NCBI GenBank assembly: GCA_031289235.1
Contig: JAITPU010000028.1
Span: 1 to 33,439 of the forward strand
Length of the DNA stretch: 33,439 bases
Origin: Eubacteriales Family XIII. Incertae Sedis bacterium
GTDB lineage: Bacteria > Bacillota > Clostridia > Peptostreptococcales > Anaerovoracaceae
Direction: 5' to 3'
Shown here: piece after piece, positions 24,933 to 32,680 of the stretch
Numbering within the stretch: position 1 is the first letter of the stretch
Layout of the letters: the number at the start of each line of letters is the position of its first letter
Program-made: the position numbers and the translations under genes
Notes under the pieces: model-generated
What the model was told of the DNA's origin: nothing
Database searches by the model: none
The model's input: the letters and a program-made list of their open reading frames with translations, nothing else

Positions 24933-25406
24933 CTACCTGAAAATATCAAGGATCTCATATTCCGCGACGCCGTCCGGAACCTGCACCTCAATCACGTCGC
25001 CCAGCCGTTTTCCGAGCAGGGCCGCGCCAACCAAGGACTCATTGGAAATTTTTCCCTCAAATGGATCCGCCTCCGTAGAACCTACAATGGTAAATTCCGC
25101 GACTTCACCGCTGCGCCGCTCTTTCGTCTTCACGGTAAGCCCAAGGCCGACCCGGTCCTTTACCAGCACGTCTTCGCCGATAATTCTGGCTTTCCGGATC
25201 ACGTTTTCCAGCTTATTGATCCTCTCTTCCAGAGCCGCCTGCTCGTTTTTTGCCGAATCGTATTCCGAATTTTCGGAGATATCGCCGTATGAAATGGCTT
25301 CCTTGATGCGCTCCGCCACTTCCTTGCGTCTTACCGTCGTAAGCTCTTCAAGCTCCGCCACAATTTTATCATATCCTTCTCGCGTCAATAATACTTCTTC
25401 GCTCAT
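24933..25406 (-). CDS. greA: Transcription elongation factor GreA
   Basis: GreA binds the RNA polymerase secondary channel and promotes cleavage of backtracked RNA. It has 157 residues. The N-terminal coiled coil carries the catalytic tip GDISENSEYDSAK at 41-53 with Asp42 and Glu45. A C-terminal FKBP-like domain ends in GVAEYEILDI. GAGGAG precedes ATG 25406. The start overlaps the dusB stop by 4 bp. Confidence 0.96.
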   Translation of the reverse strand: MSEEVLLTREGYDKIVAELEELTTVRRKEVAERIKEAISYGDISENSEYDSAKNEQAALEERINKLENVIRKARIIGEDVLVKDRVGLGLTVKTKERRSGEVAEFTIVGSTEADPFEGKISNESLVGAALLGKRLGDVIEVQVPDGVAEYEILDIFR

Positions 25407-26398
25407 GGACGTTCTCCTCGTTTCATCGACATACTAAAATCCGCCAGCTCCCGCCGGAAATCTTCCCCGCTCGCGGCCGTGTTCAGCCTTCCGCGCAGCC
25501 CCGCCGAGCCGCGCACGCCTCTGAGATACCAGGCCGCGTGCTTGCGCATCTCTCTCACAGCGGCGTATTCCCCCTTTTCCGCCGCGACCATGCCTAAATG
25601 CCGGGCGGCCATCTCCAAACGTTCGGCCGGCGCGGGCTGCGGCGGTTTTGTCCCGTCCCGCCAGAGGGCCTCCGCTTCTCTGAATATCCATGGATTCCCC
25701 AGCGCGCCTCTCGCGATCATCACGAAGTCACAGCCGGTTTCACGCAGCATTCTCATGGCATCCTCCCCACACATGACGTCCCCGTTGCCGATGACCGGTA
25801 TGTTTACGGCGGCCTTGACATCCCTCACGGCGCGCCAATCCGCCCTGCCGCTGTAATACTGCTCGCGGGTGCGCCCATGGACCGTGACGGCGGCTACCCC
25901 CGCGCCTTCTAAGATTTTCGCCATTTCCACGGCGTTGACGCTGCCCGCGTCCCAACCTACGCGTATCTTCGCCGTCACAGGCTTCACTGAAGCGGAAACC
26001 GCCGCTTCCGCCAGTTTGCCGGCCAGCTCCGGCGTTTTTAAAAGGGCTGCGCCTTCCCCGTTTTTTACTATCTTAGGCGTCGGGCAGCCCATGTTAAGGT
26101 CTATCGCCGCGTTTTCACCGTCACTCAGAAAACCGGCCGCGAAAGCTATGATTTCCGGTTCGCAGCCGAAAATCTGATAGGCGAGCGGCTTTTCATCCTC
26201 ATATGTCGCGAGAAGGCGTTCTGTATTTTTGCTGTGATACCACAGCCCTTTTCCGCTTATCATTTCCGAAAAGACCATGGCCGCGCCGAATTCTTTGCAA
26301 ATCCTTCTGAACGGCGCGTCTGTCACTCCCGCCATAGGCGCCAGCAGGAAGGGATTTTCCAATCGCAGATCGCCTATTCTCAAAGGCTTTCCGTTCAT
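25403..26398 (-). CDS. dusB: tRNA-dihydrouridine synthase, DusB type
   Basis: This FMN enzyme reduces uridines in the tRNA D-loop to dihydrouridine. It has 331 residues with an N-terminal TIM barrel starting LLAPMAGVTDAPFR. The active-site Cys is at 105 in DLNMGCPTPKI, and FMN phosphate-binding residues lie in VIGNGDVMC. A helical RNA-binding C-terminal domain follows. The start overlaps the coaX stop and the stop overlaps the greA start, each by 4 bp, giving a tightly coupled coaX-dusB-greA run. Confidence 0.94.
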   Translation of the reverse strand: MNGKPLRIGDLRLENPFLLAPMAGVTDAPFRRICKEFGAAMVFSEMISGKGLWYHSKNTERLLATYEDEKPLAYQIFGCEPEIIAFAAGFLSDGENAAIDLNMGCPTPKIVKNGEGAALLKTPELAGKLAEAAVSASVKPVTAKIRVGWDAGSVNAVEMAKILEGAGVAAVTVHGRTREQYYSGRADWRAVRDVKAAVNIPVIGNGDVMCGEDAMRMLRETGCDFVMIARGALGNPWIFREAEALWRDGTKPPQPAPAERLEMAARHLGMVAAEKGEYAAVREMRKHAAWYLRGVRGSAGLRGRLNTAASGEDFRRELADFSMSMKRGERP

Positions 26399-27189
26399 TT
26401 CCCATCCGCTCTGTTCTTTTCATATATATACTGGAGGCCTTCCAGCGTGAGGAGTTTGTCAACAGTGTCGATGCACTCCACGCCGCTTTCAATCAGGCCG
26501 GACATGCCTCCGGTAGCCACGACGCGCACAGGACGCTCAAAAGGCCCGTGTTCAAGGAGTTCTTTCTTCATACGTCCGATTATATAGTCGATCATGCCCA
26601 TATGACCGTATATGAGGCCGGACTGCATACTTTCAACGGTATTGCGGCAAATCACCCTTCCCGGTTCTTCCAGTTCCACGCGTGTGAGCTTGGCGGTTTT
26701 TTCGAAAAGAGCGTCTGACGATATCTTCAATCCGGGAGCGATGCTGCCTCCCAGATATTCCCATTTTTCCGTGGCAGCACAAAAAGTCGTCGCCGTTCCC
26801 ATATCCACGACTATGAGCGGGCCTCCGTATCTGGTCAGCGCGGCCACCGTGTTGACGATCCGGTCGGAACCCACCTGTCCGGGATTATCGTATTTCACGG
26901 TGAGACCGGTCCTGATATCCGGCCCGATGACCAGCGCGCGCTTTCCGAAATATTTCACGGACAAATGCTGCAGCGTGTAAAGGATGGAAGGGACCACTGT
27001 CGAAATGATCACATCTTTTACATCCCTGATGCTCAAACCTTCGTAGCCGAAAAGCTGATTGACCACCATACCGTATTCGTCGGCGCTTTTGTTGTTGTCC
27101 GTGTTCATTCTCCAGTTCTGAACCAGCTTGCCGTCCCTGAAAACGCCTAACGCGATATTGGTATTGCCGACATCGAATGCCAATAACAT
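26395..27189 (-). CDS. coaX: Type III pantothenate kinase
   Basis: It phosphorylates pantothenate, the first step of coenzyme A synthesis, without feedback inhibition by CoA. It has 264 residues of the ASKHA fold. The P-loop-like DVGNTN is at 6-11. The pantothenate-binding GSDRIVN is at 107-113 with catalytic Asp109, and VDMGTATTF is at 128-136. AGAGGA precedes ATG 27189. It follows the biotin carrier gene by 34 bp, so it probably shares a transcript with the acyl-CoA decarboxylase genes. Confidence 0.95.
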   Translation of the reverse strand: MLLAFDVGNTNIALGVFRDGKLVQNWRMNTDNNKSADEYGMVVNQLFGYEGLSIRDVKDVIISTVVPSILYTLQHLSVKYFGKRALVIGPDIRTGLTVKYDNPGQVGSDRIVNTVAALTRYGGPLIVVDMGTATTFCAATEKWEYLGGSIAPGLKISSDALFEKTAKLTRVELEEPGRVICRNTVESMQSGLIYGHMGMIDYIIGRMKKELLEHGPFERPVRVVATGGMSGLIESGVECIDTVDKLLTLEGLQYIYEKNRADGK

Positions 27190-27223
27190 ATTTTTCCTCT
27201 TCCGCGGCCTCTCTCGCGAGCCT

Positions 27224-27622
27224 TTATTTCAGCGTGAGCAGCAAATCACCCGCGCTTACGGAAGCGCCCTTCGTCACCTGGACGGTATCCACGGTTCCGT
27301 CGCCCGGAGCCGTGATCTCGTTTTCCATTTTCATCGCCTCAAGGACCAAAAGAATATCGCCTCCTTTTACGGCCTGTCCCGGAACGACTTTGACGTCTAA
27401 AATGGTTCCCGGCATCGGACACTCGATCCGGCGCGCGCCTGCCGACGGAGCCGCGTTTGAACCCGCGGGTGTGGGAGTCTGAACTGACGCAGGCGCGGAC
27501 GCCGCAGGAACGGGAGCTTGAACTGACGCAGACGCGGACGCCTGCGCTGATCCGGCGCTTCCCAATTCTTCGACGTCCACCGTATACGCCGTACCGTTTA
27601 CAACGATGTTATACTTTTTCAT
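27224..27622 (-). CDS. Biotin carrier subunit of the Na+-pumping decarboxylase
   Basis: This is a 132-residue biotin carboxyl carrier protein that shuttles CO2 from the alpha to the beta subunit. The C-terminal lipoyl/biotinyl domain (about 65-132) has biotinylated Lys98 in EAMKMEN. A flexible Ala/Pro/Ser linker (about 22-63) is typical of decarboxylase gamma chains such as MmdC and GcdC. Within the linker DNA, a 30-bp stretch is duplicated (27473-27502 and 27512-27541, 27 matches), encoding SVQ[TA]P-type repeats. A GAAAGGA site precedes ATG 27622. Confidence 0.93.
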   Translation of the reverse strand: MKKYNIVVNGTAYTVDVEELGSAGSAQASASASVQAPVPAASAPASVQTPTPAGSNAAPSAGARRIECPMPGTILDVKVVPGQAVKGGDILLVLEAMKMENEITAPGDGTVDTVQVTKGASVSAGDLLLTLK

Positions 27623-27684
27623 CTTTTAATCCTTTCTTTCGGATTGGGCGCCGCCCAAAATCAACTTCAATTCCGCGCGGTTCC

Positions 27685-28077
27685 TTACATTTTTCTGCTG
27701 GCGATAGCCTCTCGATTCCCCGCCGTCCCCCACGCGGGGACGATGCCGGCGGTCCTGTCTATCCTCCTGATAAAAAGCTCGCTCCTCACCGCGTTTTCGC
27801 CTTCATATTCGGCAATCGCAGCGGTGATCACGGCAATGAGAACAGAGTCGTCCACTGCGTTTTCATCGCCGGCGGCCGCAGGTTCGGGCTTAACGCCCGC
27901 GCCGGCCATAATTTTCGTGAGAAGGGCGATCAATCCCAAAAGCAGCGCCAGCACGACAAAGGTAATACACATGCCCATGAGCGTGGTGGTCAGCGCGCCC
28001 TGCGCCATTTCCGCGCCGCTCAGACCGAGAATAAGCTCCGGATCGGCAAATCGTTCCATCAATGACAATTCTTTCAC
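27685..28077 (-). CDS. Decarboxylase gamma/delta-type membrane subunit (OadG family)
   Basis: This is a 130-residue membrane-anchoring subunit of the decarboxylase. GTG 28077 is chosen as start because AGGAGGGAG lies 9 nt before it; a longer frame would run back into mmdA without its own ribosome site. One membrane helix is visible at about 30-60 (TTTLMGMCITFVVLALLLGL). The soluble tail has the family's AVITAAIAEYEG and a C-terminal FIRRIDRTAG...PAWGTAG segment, as in OadG and MmdD. It begins 16 bp after mmdA and precedes the biotin carrier by 62 bp. Confidence 0.85.
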   Translation of the reverse strand: MKELSLMERFADPELILGLSGAEMAQGALTTTLMGMCITFVVLALLLGLIALLTKIMAGAGVKPEPAAAGDENAVDDSVLIAVITAAIAEYEGENAVRSELFIRRIDRTAGIVPAWGTAGNREAIASRKM

Positions 28078-28093
28078 GATTCGTATCTCCCTC

Positions 28094-29635
28094 CTACAAC
28101 GGAATATTGCCATGCTTCTTGGCAGGCAGCGACTGTCTCTTCGATCTGAGCGCGTCAAAGGCGCTGATGATCCGCTGTCTCGCGGTGGCAGGCTCTATTA
28201 CATCCTCCACATAGCCCATTTCCGCGGCTCGGTAAGGGTTGCTGAACTTCTCTTCATATTCGACGACCTTTTCCCGCCGCTTCGCGATAGGATCTTCCGC
28301 CTGTTTGATGTCGTTTTTAAACACAATGTTAGCCGCGCCTTCAGCGCCCATGACCGCTATCTGCGCCGACGGCCAGGCAAAAACTATATCCGCGCCCAAC
28401 TCCTTGTTGCACATGCCGATATAGGCGCCGCCGTAAGCCTTCCGCAGGATCATGGTCACTTTGGGAACCGTGGCCTCGCAGTACGAGTAGAGCATCTTAG
28501 CGCCATGCCTTATTATCCCGCCGGTCTCCTGTTCCACGCCGGGCAGGAAGCCGGGCACGTCTACAAGCGTCAAAAGCGGGATATTGAACGCATCGCAGCG
28601 CCGTATGAATCTCGCGGCCTTATCGGAAGCGTTGATATCAAGACAGCCTGAGGAGACATTCGGCTGGTTCGCGACGACGCCGGCCACCGCGCCGTCCAAG
28701 CGGATAAAGCAGGTCACTATGTTCCGCGCGTAATGCGGCATGACATCATAAATCACGCCATTGTCGGCCAGATTCTTTATCACTTCGTAAATATCGTAGG
28801 CTTTGCCCGGATTGTCCGGTATGATTTTGTTGAATTCAGGGATCATACGGTTTGCGCTGTCCCCGCTTTCCCGGACAGGCGCCGTTTCCAAGTTGTTGGA
28901 CGGCAGGTATCCGAGCAGATCCCGCACCGATTTCAAAGTCTCCTCGTCGCTTTTCCCTGAGAAATGCGCGACTCCGCTCACGGAATTATGCGTCATGGCG
29001 CCGCCGAGTTCTTCAGCGGAAATATCCTCGCCCGTCACCGTTTTTATGACCTGCGGCCCGGTGATGAACATGCGGCTCGTCCCCTCCACCATGAATATGA
29101 AATCCGTTATCGCGGGAGAATACACCGCTCCGCCAGCGCAAGGCCCCATGATAACGGAAATCTGCGGGATAACGCCGGAGGAAATCGTGTTGTTATAGAA
29201 GATTTTGCCGAAGCCGGACAGGGCGTTCACGCCCTCCTGTATCCTCGCTCCGCCCGAATCGTTGAGTCCGACAATGGGCGCTCCCGTTTTCAAGGCCATA
29301 TTCTGCACTTTGACGATTTTTTCCGCATGCTGTTCTCCGAGAGAACCTCCCAAAACTGTAAAATCTTGGGAATAAGCGTACGTCAGCCTGCCGTTTACGG
29401 TTCCGTAGCCTGTGACCACGCCGTCTCCCGGCGCGCCTTTCGCCGCCATGTCAAAATTATTGCATCTGTGTGACACGAACACGTCAAGTTCAACAAAGCT
29501 GCCCTCGTCGAATAAAATCGCCATGCGTTCGCGGGCGGTCAGTTTGTTCTGTCCGTGCTGGCCCTTGATCCTCTTCTCTCCTCCCCCAAGGGCGATTTCC
29601 GCCTTTCGCCGCTGAAGATCTTTAAGTTTGTCCAT
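28094..29635 (-). CDS. mmdA: Methylmalonyl-CoA decarboxylase alpha subunit (carboxyltransferase)
   Basis: It transfers the carboxyl group of an acyl-CoA, most likely (S)-methylmalonyl-CoA, to the biotin carrier. It has 513 residues of the acetyl/propionyl-CoA carboxylase beta (crotonase-like, tandem) fold. The first acyl-CoA-binding half includes GLNDSGGARIQEG and MGPCAGGAVYSPA. The second, biotin-binding half includes LVDVPGFLPGVEQE and RKAYGGAYIGM. A propionyl-CoA carboxylase beta chain would look very similar. The accompanying biotin carrier, OadG-type and beta subunits, and the lack of a biotin carboxylase, favour the Na+-pumping decarboxylase. Glutaconyl-CoA decarboxylase alpha is longer (about 590) and less similar. 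Confidence 0.9.
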   Translation of the reverse strand: MDKLKDLQRRKAEIALGGGEKRIKGQHGQNKLTARERMAILFDEGSFVELDVFVSHRCNNFDMAAKGAPGDGVVTGYGTVNGRLTYAYSQDFTVLGGSLGEQHAEKIVKVQNMALKTGAPIVGLNDSGGARIQEGVNALSGFGKIFYNNTISSGVIPQISVIMGPCAGGAVYSPAITDFIFMVEGTSRMFITGPQVIKTVTGEDISAEELGGAMTHNSVSGVAHFSGKSDEETLKSVRDLLGYLPSNNLETAPVRESGDSANRMIPEFNKIIPDNPGKAYDIYEVIKNLADNGVIYDVMPHYARNIVTCFIRLDGAVAGVVANQPNVSSGCLDINASDKAARFIRRCDAFNIPLLTLVDVPGFLPGVEQETGGIIRHGAKMLYSYCEATVPKVTMILRKAYGGAYIGMCNKELGADIVFAWPSAQIAVMGAEGAANIVFKNDIKQAEDPIAKRREKVVEYEEKFSNPYRAAEMGYVEDVIEPATARQRIISAFDALRSKRQSLPAKKHGNIPL

Positions 29636-29688
29636 ATGATGTTTCCTTTCATATTAACCAATATAAATGGAGGCGGACTAAAGGCCCG

Positions 29689-31695
29689 TCACACTTTCTG
29701 ATCCCCGCCGCCGTCTTCCGCGCTTTCCGTTTTACCGCCGTTGTCCGCGTCGTTTTCTTCGCCGCTTTCGCTGTCCCCCGCCAGCATAAGTTCAGTCTCC
29801 TCGGCTTCCTTCGCGTTCTTACGCTGGATATGGCTTTCTTCGTGGCGGATCTTCTCAAGCAATCCCTCCAGAGTTATCCCGCCGCTGAACAACAGTTCAA
29901 ACTGCTCGCCGTCCAGCGTTTCGACCTCAAGGAGCGCGTCGGAAATAACGCGCAGTTTTTCCGCGTTTTCCTTCAGAATATTCTCCGCGCGGACGTAGGC
30001 CTCCCTGATTATGAAACGGATCTCCCCGTCTATCTCCGACGCGATTTCTTCGGAATAATTTTTCCTTGTGGAAAAATCCTTGCCAAGGAACACTTCGTCC
30101 GCGGAACTGTAATTCACAGGCCCAAGCTTCTCACTGAAACCGTATTTGGTCACCATCTCCCTGGCGATTTCCGTAGCGCGGGAGATGTCGTTGCTGGCGC
30201 CGGTGCTGATGTCGTGAAGCGTGAGTTTCTCCGCCACGCGTCCCCCGAGAAGATGTATTACCTGCTCCTCCATCTTGGTTTTAGTCATATAATACTTGTC
30301 TTCTTTGGGCAGGATCATAGTAAAGCCGCCGGCCCTCCCTCTCGGGATGATGCTTATCTGATGGACGGGATCAGTGTTCGGCAGCGCCCGCGCCACAATC
30401 GCGTGTCCGGTTTCATGGCAGGCGGTGAGCCTGCGCTCTTCTTCGCTGATAACCTTGCTCCTCTTCTCCGGCCCCGCGATGACCTTGGTAACGGCGGCTT
30501 CGATCTCGTCCATACGGATCTTGCGCCCGTTTCTCCGCGCGGTGAGCAGGGCCGCTTCATTCAGAAGGTTTTCAATATCCGCGGGGGTAAAGCCCGGCGT
30601 CCTCCGCGCGAGCACTTTTGGATCCACTTCGTCGTCTAACGGCTTGTTTCTGGAATGCACCCTGAATATGGCTTCCCTGCCCTTGATGTCAGGAATGCCT
30701 ACGACCACCTGCCGGTCGAACCTGCCGGGCCGCAGAAGCGCCGGATCCAGAATATCGGGCCGGTTCGTCGCTGAGAGGATGATAATACCCGAATTCTCTC
30801 CAAATCCATCCATTTCAACCAAAAGCTGGTTCAGCGTTTGTTCCCGCTCATCGTGCCCGCCTCCCAGCCCCGCGCCTCTTTTCCTGCCAACGGCGTCGAT
30901 CTCATCAATAAATATTATGCAGGGTGAATTTTTTTTCGCCTGTTCAAAAAGATCCCTCACCCTCGACGCGCCGACGCCGACAAACATCTCCACGAAATCG
31001 GAGCCGCTGATGCTGAAAAACGGCACGCCCGCCTCTCCCGCGGCGGCCTTGGACAGATATGTCTTGCCCGTTCCCGGCGGACCTATCAGCAGAATGCCTT
31101 TCGGGATCCTCGCGCCAAGGTCTTTGTATTTGGGCGGATTTTTTAAAAAATCCACCACTTCCATAAGCTCTTCTTTTTCTTCATCCAGCCCCGCGACATC
31201 GGCAAACACAACTTTGCGCAGTTCGTCTTCCTTATGCAGGCGCGCGCGGCTCCTGCCGAAGGACATAATCTTGCCGCCTCCTCCGGCGCCTTGGTTCATA
31301 AAGACAAAAAGAAAAAACATCAATATGCCCATCATAAGGAGAGTAGGCAAAAGCGAGAAGAAAAGAGAAGGCGCTTTTTTCTCATCGCCTTCGAAAACAC
31401 TGATTTTCCCTTCTTCCATCTGCTTGAAAATATAGGTTTCCTCAAGCCAGCTTGTCTCAATCAGGCTGGGCGAATAGCTCACAAACCTTTCGCCGCTGTT
31501 CAAGACTCCCGTGATGGTGTCACCGGCGATTTTGATATTTGTGACTCTTTCCGCTTTCAGTTCCGAAGCCAGTTCCGAGAAGGTCAGAACCTCAGGTTCT
31601 TTTTCACTGTTTCCCTCCTGATAAAACCAGGCGATTCCCAGTACGACCGCAAAAATAATTATATATATCCCCAGATTTTTGACTGTCTTATTCAA
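29689..31695 (-). CDS. ftsH: ATP-dependent zinc metalloprotease FtsH
   Basis: This membrane-anchored AAA+ protease degrades misassembled membrane and regulatory proteins. Its 668 residues have membrane helices at about 8-25 and 110-133 flanking an extracytoplasmic domain. Walker A GPPGTGKT is at 205-212, the pore loop FVGVGAS at 238-244, Walker B IIFIDE at 260-265, and the second region of homology at about 311-328. The zinc site is HETGH at 427-431, where the usual HEAGH has Thr in place of Ala but keeps all ligands. Asp503 is the third ligand. The C-terminal roughly 35 residues are very acidic and unconserved. The start is TTG 31695, with AAGGGAG upstream. Confidence 0.96.
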   Translation of the reverse strand: MNKTVKNLGIYIIIFAVVLGIAWFYQEGNSEKEPEVLTFSELASELKAERVTNIKIAGDTITGVLNSGERFVSYSPSLIETSWLEETYIFKQMEEGKISVFEGDEKKAPSLFFSLLPTLLMMGILMFFLFVFMNQGAGGGGKIMSFGRSRARLHKEDELRKVVFADVAGLDEEKEELMEVVDFLKNPPKYKDLGARIPKGILLIGPPGTGKTYLSKAAAGEAGVPFFSISGSDFVEMFVGVGASRVRDLFEQAKKNSPCIIFIDEIDAVGRKRGAGLGGGHDEREQTLNQLLVEMDGFGENSGIIILSATNRPDILDPALLRPGRFDRQVVVGIPDIKGREAIFRVHSRNKPLDDEVDPKVLARRTPGFTPADIENLLNEAALLTARRNGRKIRMDEIEAAVTKVIAGPEKRSKVISEEERRLTACHETGHAIVARALPNTDPVHQISIIPRGRAGGFTMILPKEDKYYMTKTKMEEQVIHLLGGRVAEKLTLHDISTGASNDISRATEIAREMVTKYGFSEKLGPVNYSSADEVFLGKDFSTRKNYSEEIASEIDGEIRFIIREAYVRAENILKENAEKLRVISDALLEVETLDGEQFELLFSGGITLEGLLEKIRHEESHIQRKNAKEAEETELMLAGDSESGEENDADNGGKTESAEDGGGDQKV

Positions 31696-31745
31696 CGCGG
31701 TGACTGCTCCCTTCTGCGGCGCAATAAATCATTTTGCTGCTGTAA

Positions 31746-31787
31746 ATAATATCAGATTATCTTATCATATCACAATGTGATATTCAA
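31746..31787 (-). promoter_or_regulatory. ftsH promoter region with 17-bp palindromic operator candidate
   Basis: A perfect odd-centred palindrome ATATCACA-A-TGTGATAT occupies 31767-31783. On the minus strand it overlaps two possible promoters. One is TTGTGA (31775-31770) with TATTAT (31751-31746) at 18 bp. The other is TTGAAT (31787-31782) with TAAGAT (31764-31759) at 17 bp, where the palindrome fills the spacer. This is the layout of a repressor site. The regulator is unknown. Confidence 0.45.
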
Positions 31788-31798
31788 GCCACGGCGTT

Positions 31799-32620
31799 TC
31801 ATTCTATCCCAAAAAATCGTTTGGCGTTTTCACAGGTGGCGCGCGCTGCCTCCTCATACGTGATCTCTTTGATTGCCGCCACTTTCCTCGCCGTATACTC
31901 CACGAACGGAGAGGCGTTCGGCCTGCCGCGCAGCGGTTCGGGAGTCAGATAGGGCGCGTCTGTTTCCACGAGAAGATGTTCTATGGGCGCAGCCTCCACA
32001 ACTTCCACTGTTTTTCGCGCGTTTTTATATGTTACCGGCCCGGCTATGGAAATAGTGGCTCCCAGCTTTATATAGCGCAGGGCTTGTTCCGCGTCTCCGG
32101 AATAGCAGTGCAGGAGCAATCTCGCGTCCTTAGCCCGCGTCTTCGGGTTTTCCGGGAATCGCGAAATCCGCCGCTCGCTGAAAACGCCTTCTTCTTTCAG
32201 TATGCGCAGCACGTCTTCGCCGGCCTCCCTGTCGTGTACGATTATAGGCTTTCCCATTTCAAGCGCGAGCCGCAACTGCTTCTTGAACCAGTATTGCTGC
32301 TGTTCACTGTCCGAACGGCCGCGGTTATAATCCAGCCCGATCTCTCCAATCGCCACGACTTTTCCATTTTTTGCCAGACTTTTCAGCATGGCAAGGGCGT
32401 CCTCATCCATTTCTCTCACGCTGTGGGGATGGCAGCCCGCGGCGGCCCAGCACCAGGGATATTTTTTCGCGTGGGAAAGCGCCAGCGCGGAACTTTCCAG
32501 ATCAAATCCGACATCCACCACATAAGATACCGGCGACGCTTCTATCGCGGCGGCCAATTCTTCCCGCTCCCGCGTCGTGTAGGTCTCATTATTCAAATGT
32601 GTGTGCGAATCAAAAAGCAT
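31799..32620 (-). CDS. TatD-family metal-dependent hydrolase (3'-5' DNase)
   Basis: This is a 273-residue TIM-barrel amidohydrolase-like nuclease. Metal ligands are His6 and His8 (DSHTHL), Glu93 (IGEIGLDY), His129 (IVHDREA), His171 (LLHCYSG) and Asp221 (VETDAPYLTP). The stretch between His129 and His171 is about 15-20 residues longer than usual, because of an Arg/Lys-rich insert around 148-166. GAGAGG lies 6 nt before ATG 32620. It sits between tilS and ftsH in the same direction. It could be called ycfH/tatD; the biological substrate is not defined. Confidence 0.92.
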   Translation of the reverse strand: MLFDSHTHLNNETYTTREREELAAAIEASPVSYVVDVGFDLESSALALSHAKKYPWCWAAAGCHPHSVREMDEDALAMLKSLAKNGKVVAIGEIGLDYNRGRSDSEQQQYWFKKQLRLALEMGKPIIVHDREAGEDVLRILKEEGVFSERRISRFPENPKTRAKDARLLLHCYSGDAEQALRYIKLGATISIAGPVTYKNARKTVEVVEAAPIEHLLVETDAPYLTPEPLRGRPNASPFVEYTARKVAAIKEITYEEAARATCENAKRFFGIE

Positions 32621-32634
32621 GGCGATCCTCTCAG

Positions 32635-32680
32635 TTACTATCCAAACATAGGCGGGGAAGCCTCTGTCAAGCTTCCGAAC
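32635..32680. repeat. REP-like repeat, copy R4, overlapping the tilS 3' end
   Basis: TTACTATCCAAACATAGGCG, then GGGAAGCC, matches R1 (9114-9142) closely. GGAAGC/GCTTCC makes the hairpin here in place of GGGGA/TCCCC in R1. The repeat lies in the 46-bp tilS-tatD gap and runs into the last codons of tilS (stop 32667). Confidence 0.5.

Noticed and set aside
23645..24940. 431-codon open frame on the plus strand
   Set aside because: It lies antisense to lysS, whose protein has all class II motifs. The antisense product is compositionally odd with no recognisable domain, and is a by-product of GC-rich codon use.
28078..28158. N-terminal extension of the OadG-type gene into mmdA
   Set aside because: The extension is Arg-rich and is a shadow of the mmdA 3' end. 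A strong AGGAGGGAG site supports GTG 28077.
30374..31435. 353-codon plus-strand frame (and another at 31976-33130)
   Set aside because: They are antisense to ftsH and to tatD/tilS respectively. The Ser/Pro/Arg-rich translations show no motif, and the minus-strand genes are certain.
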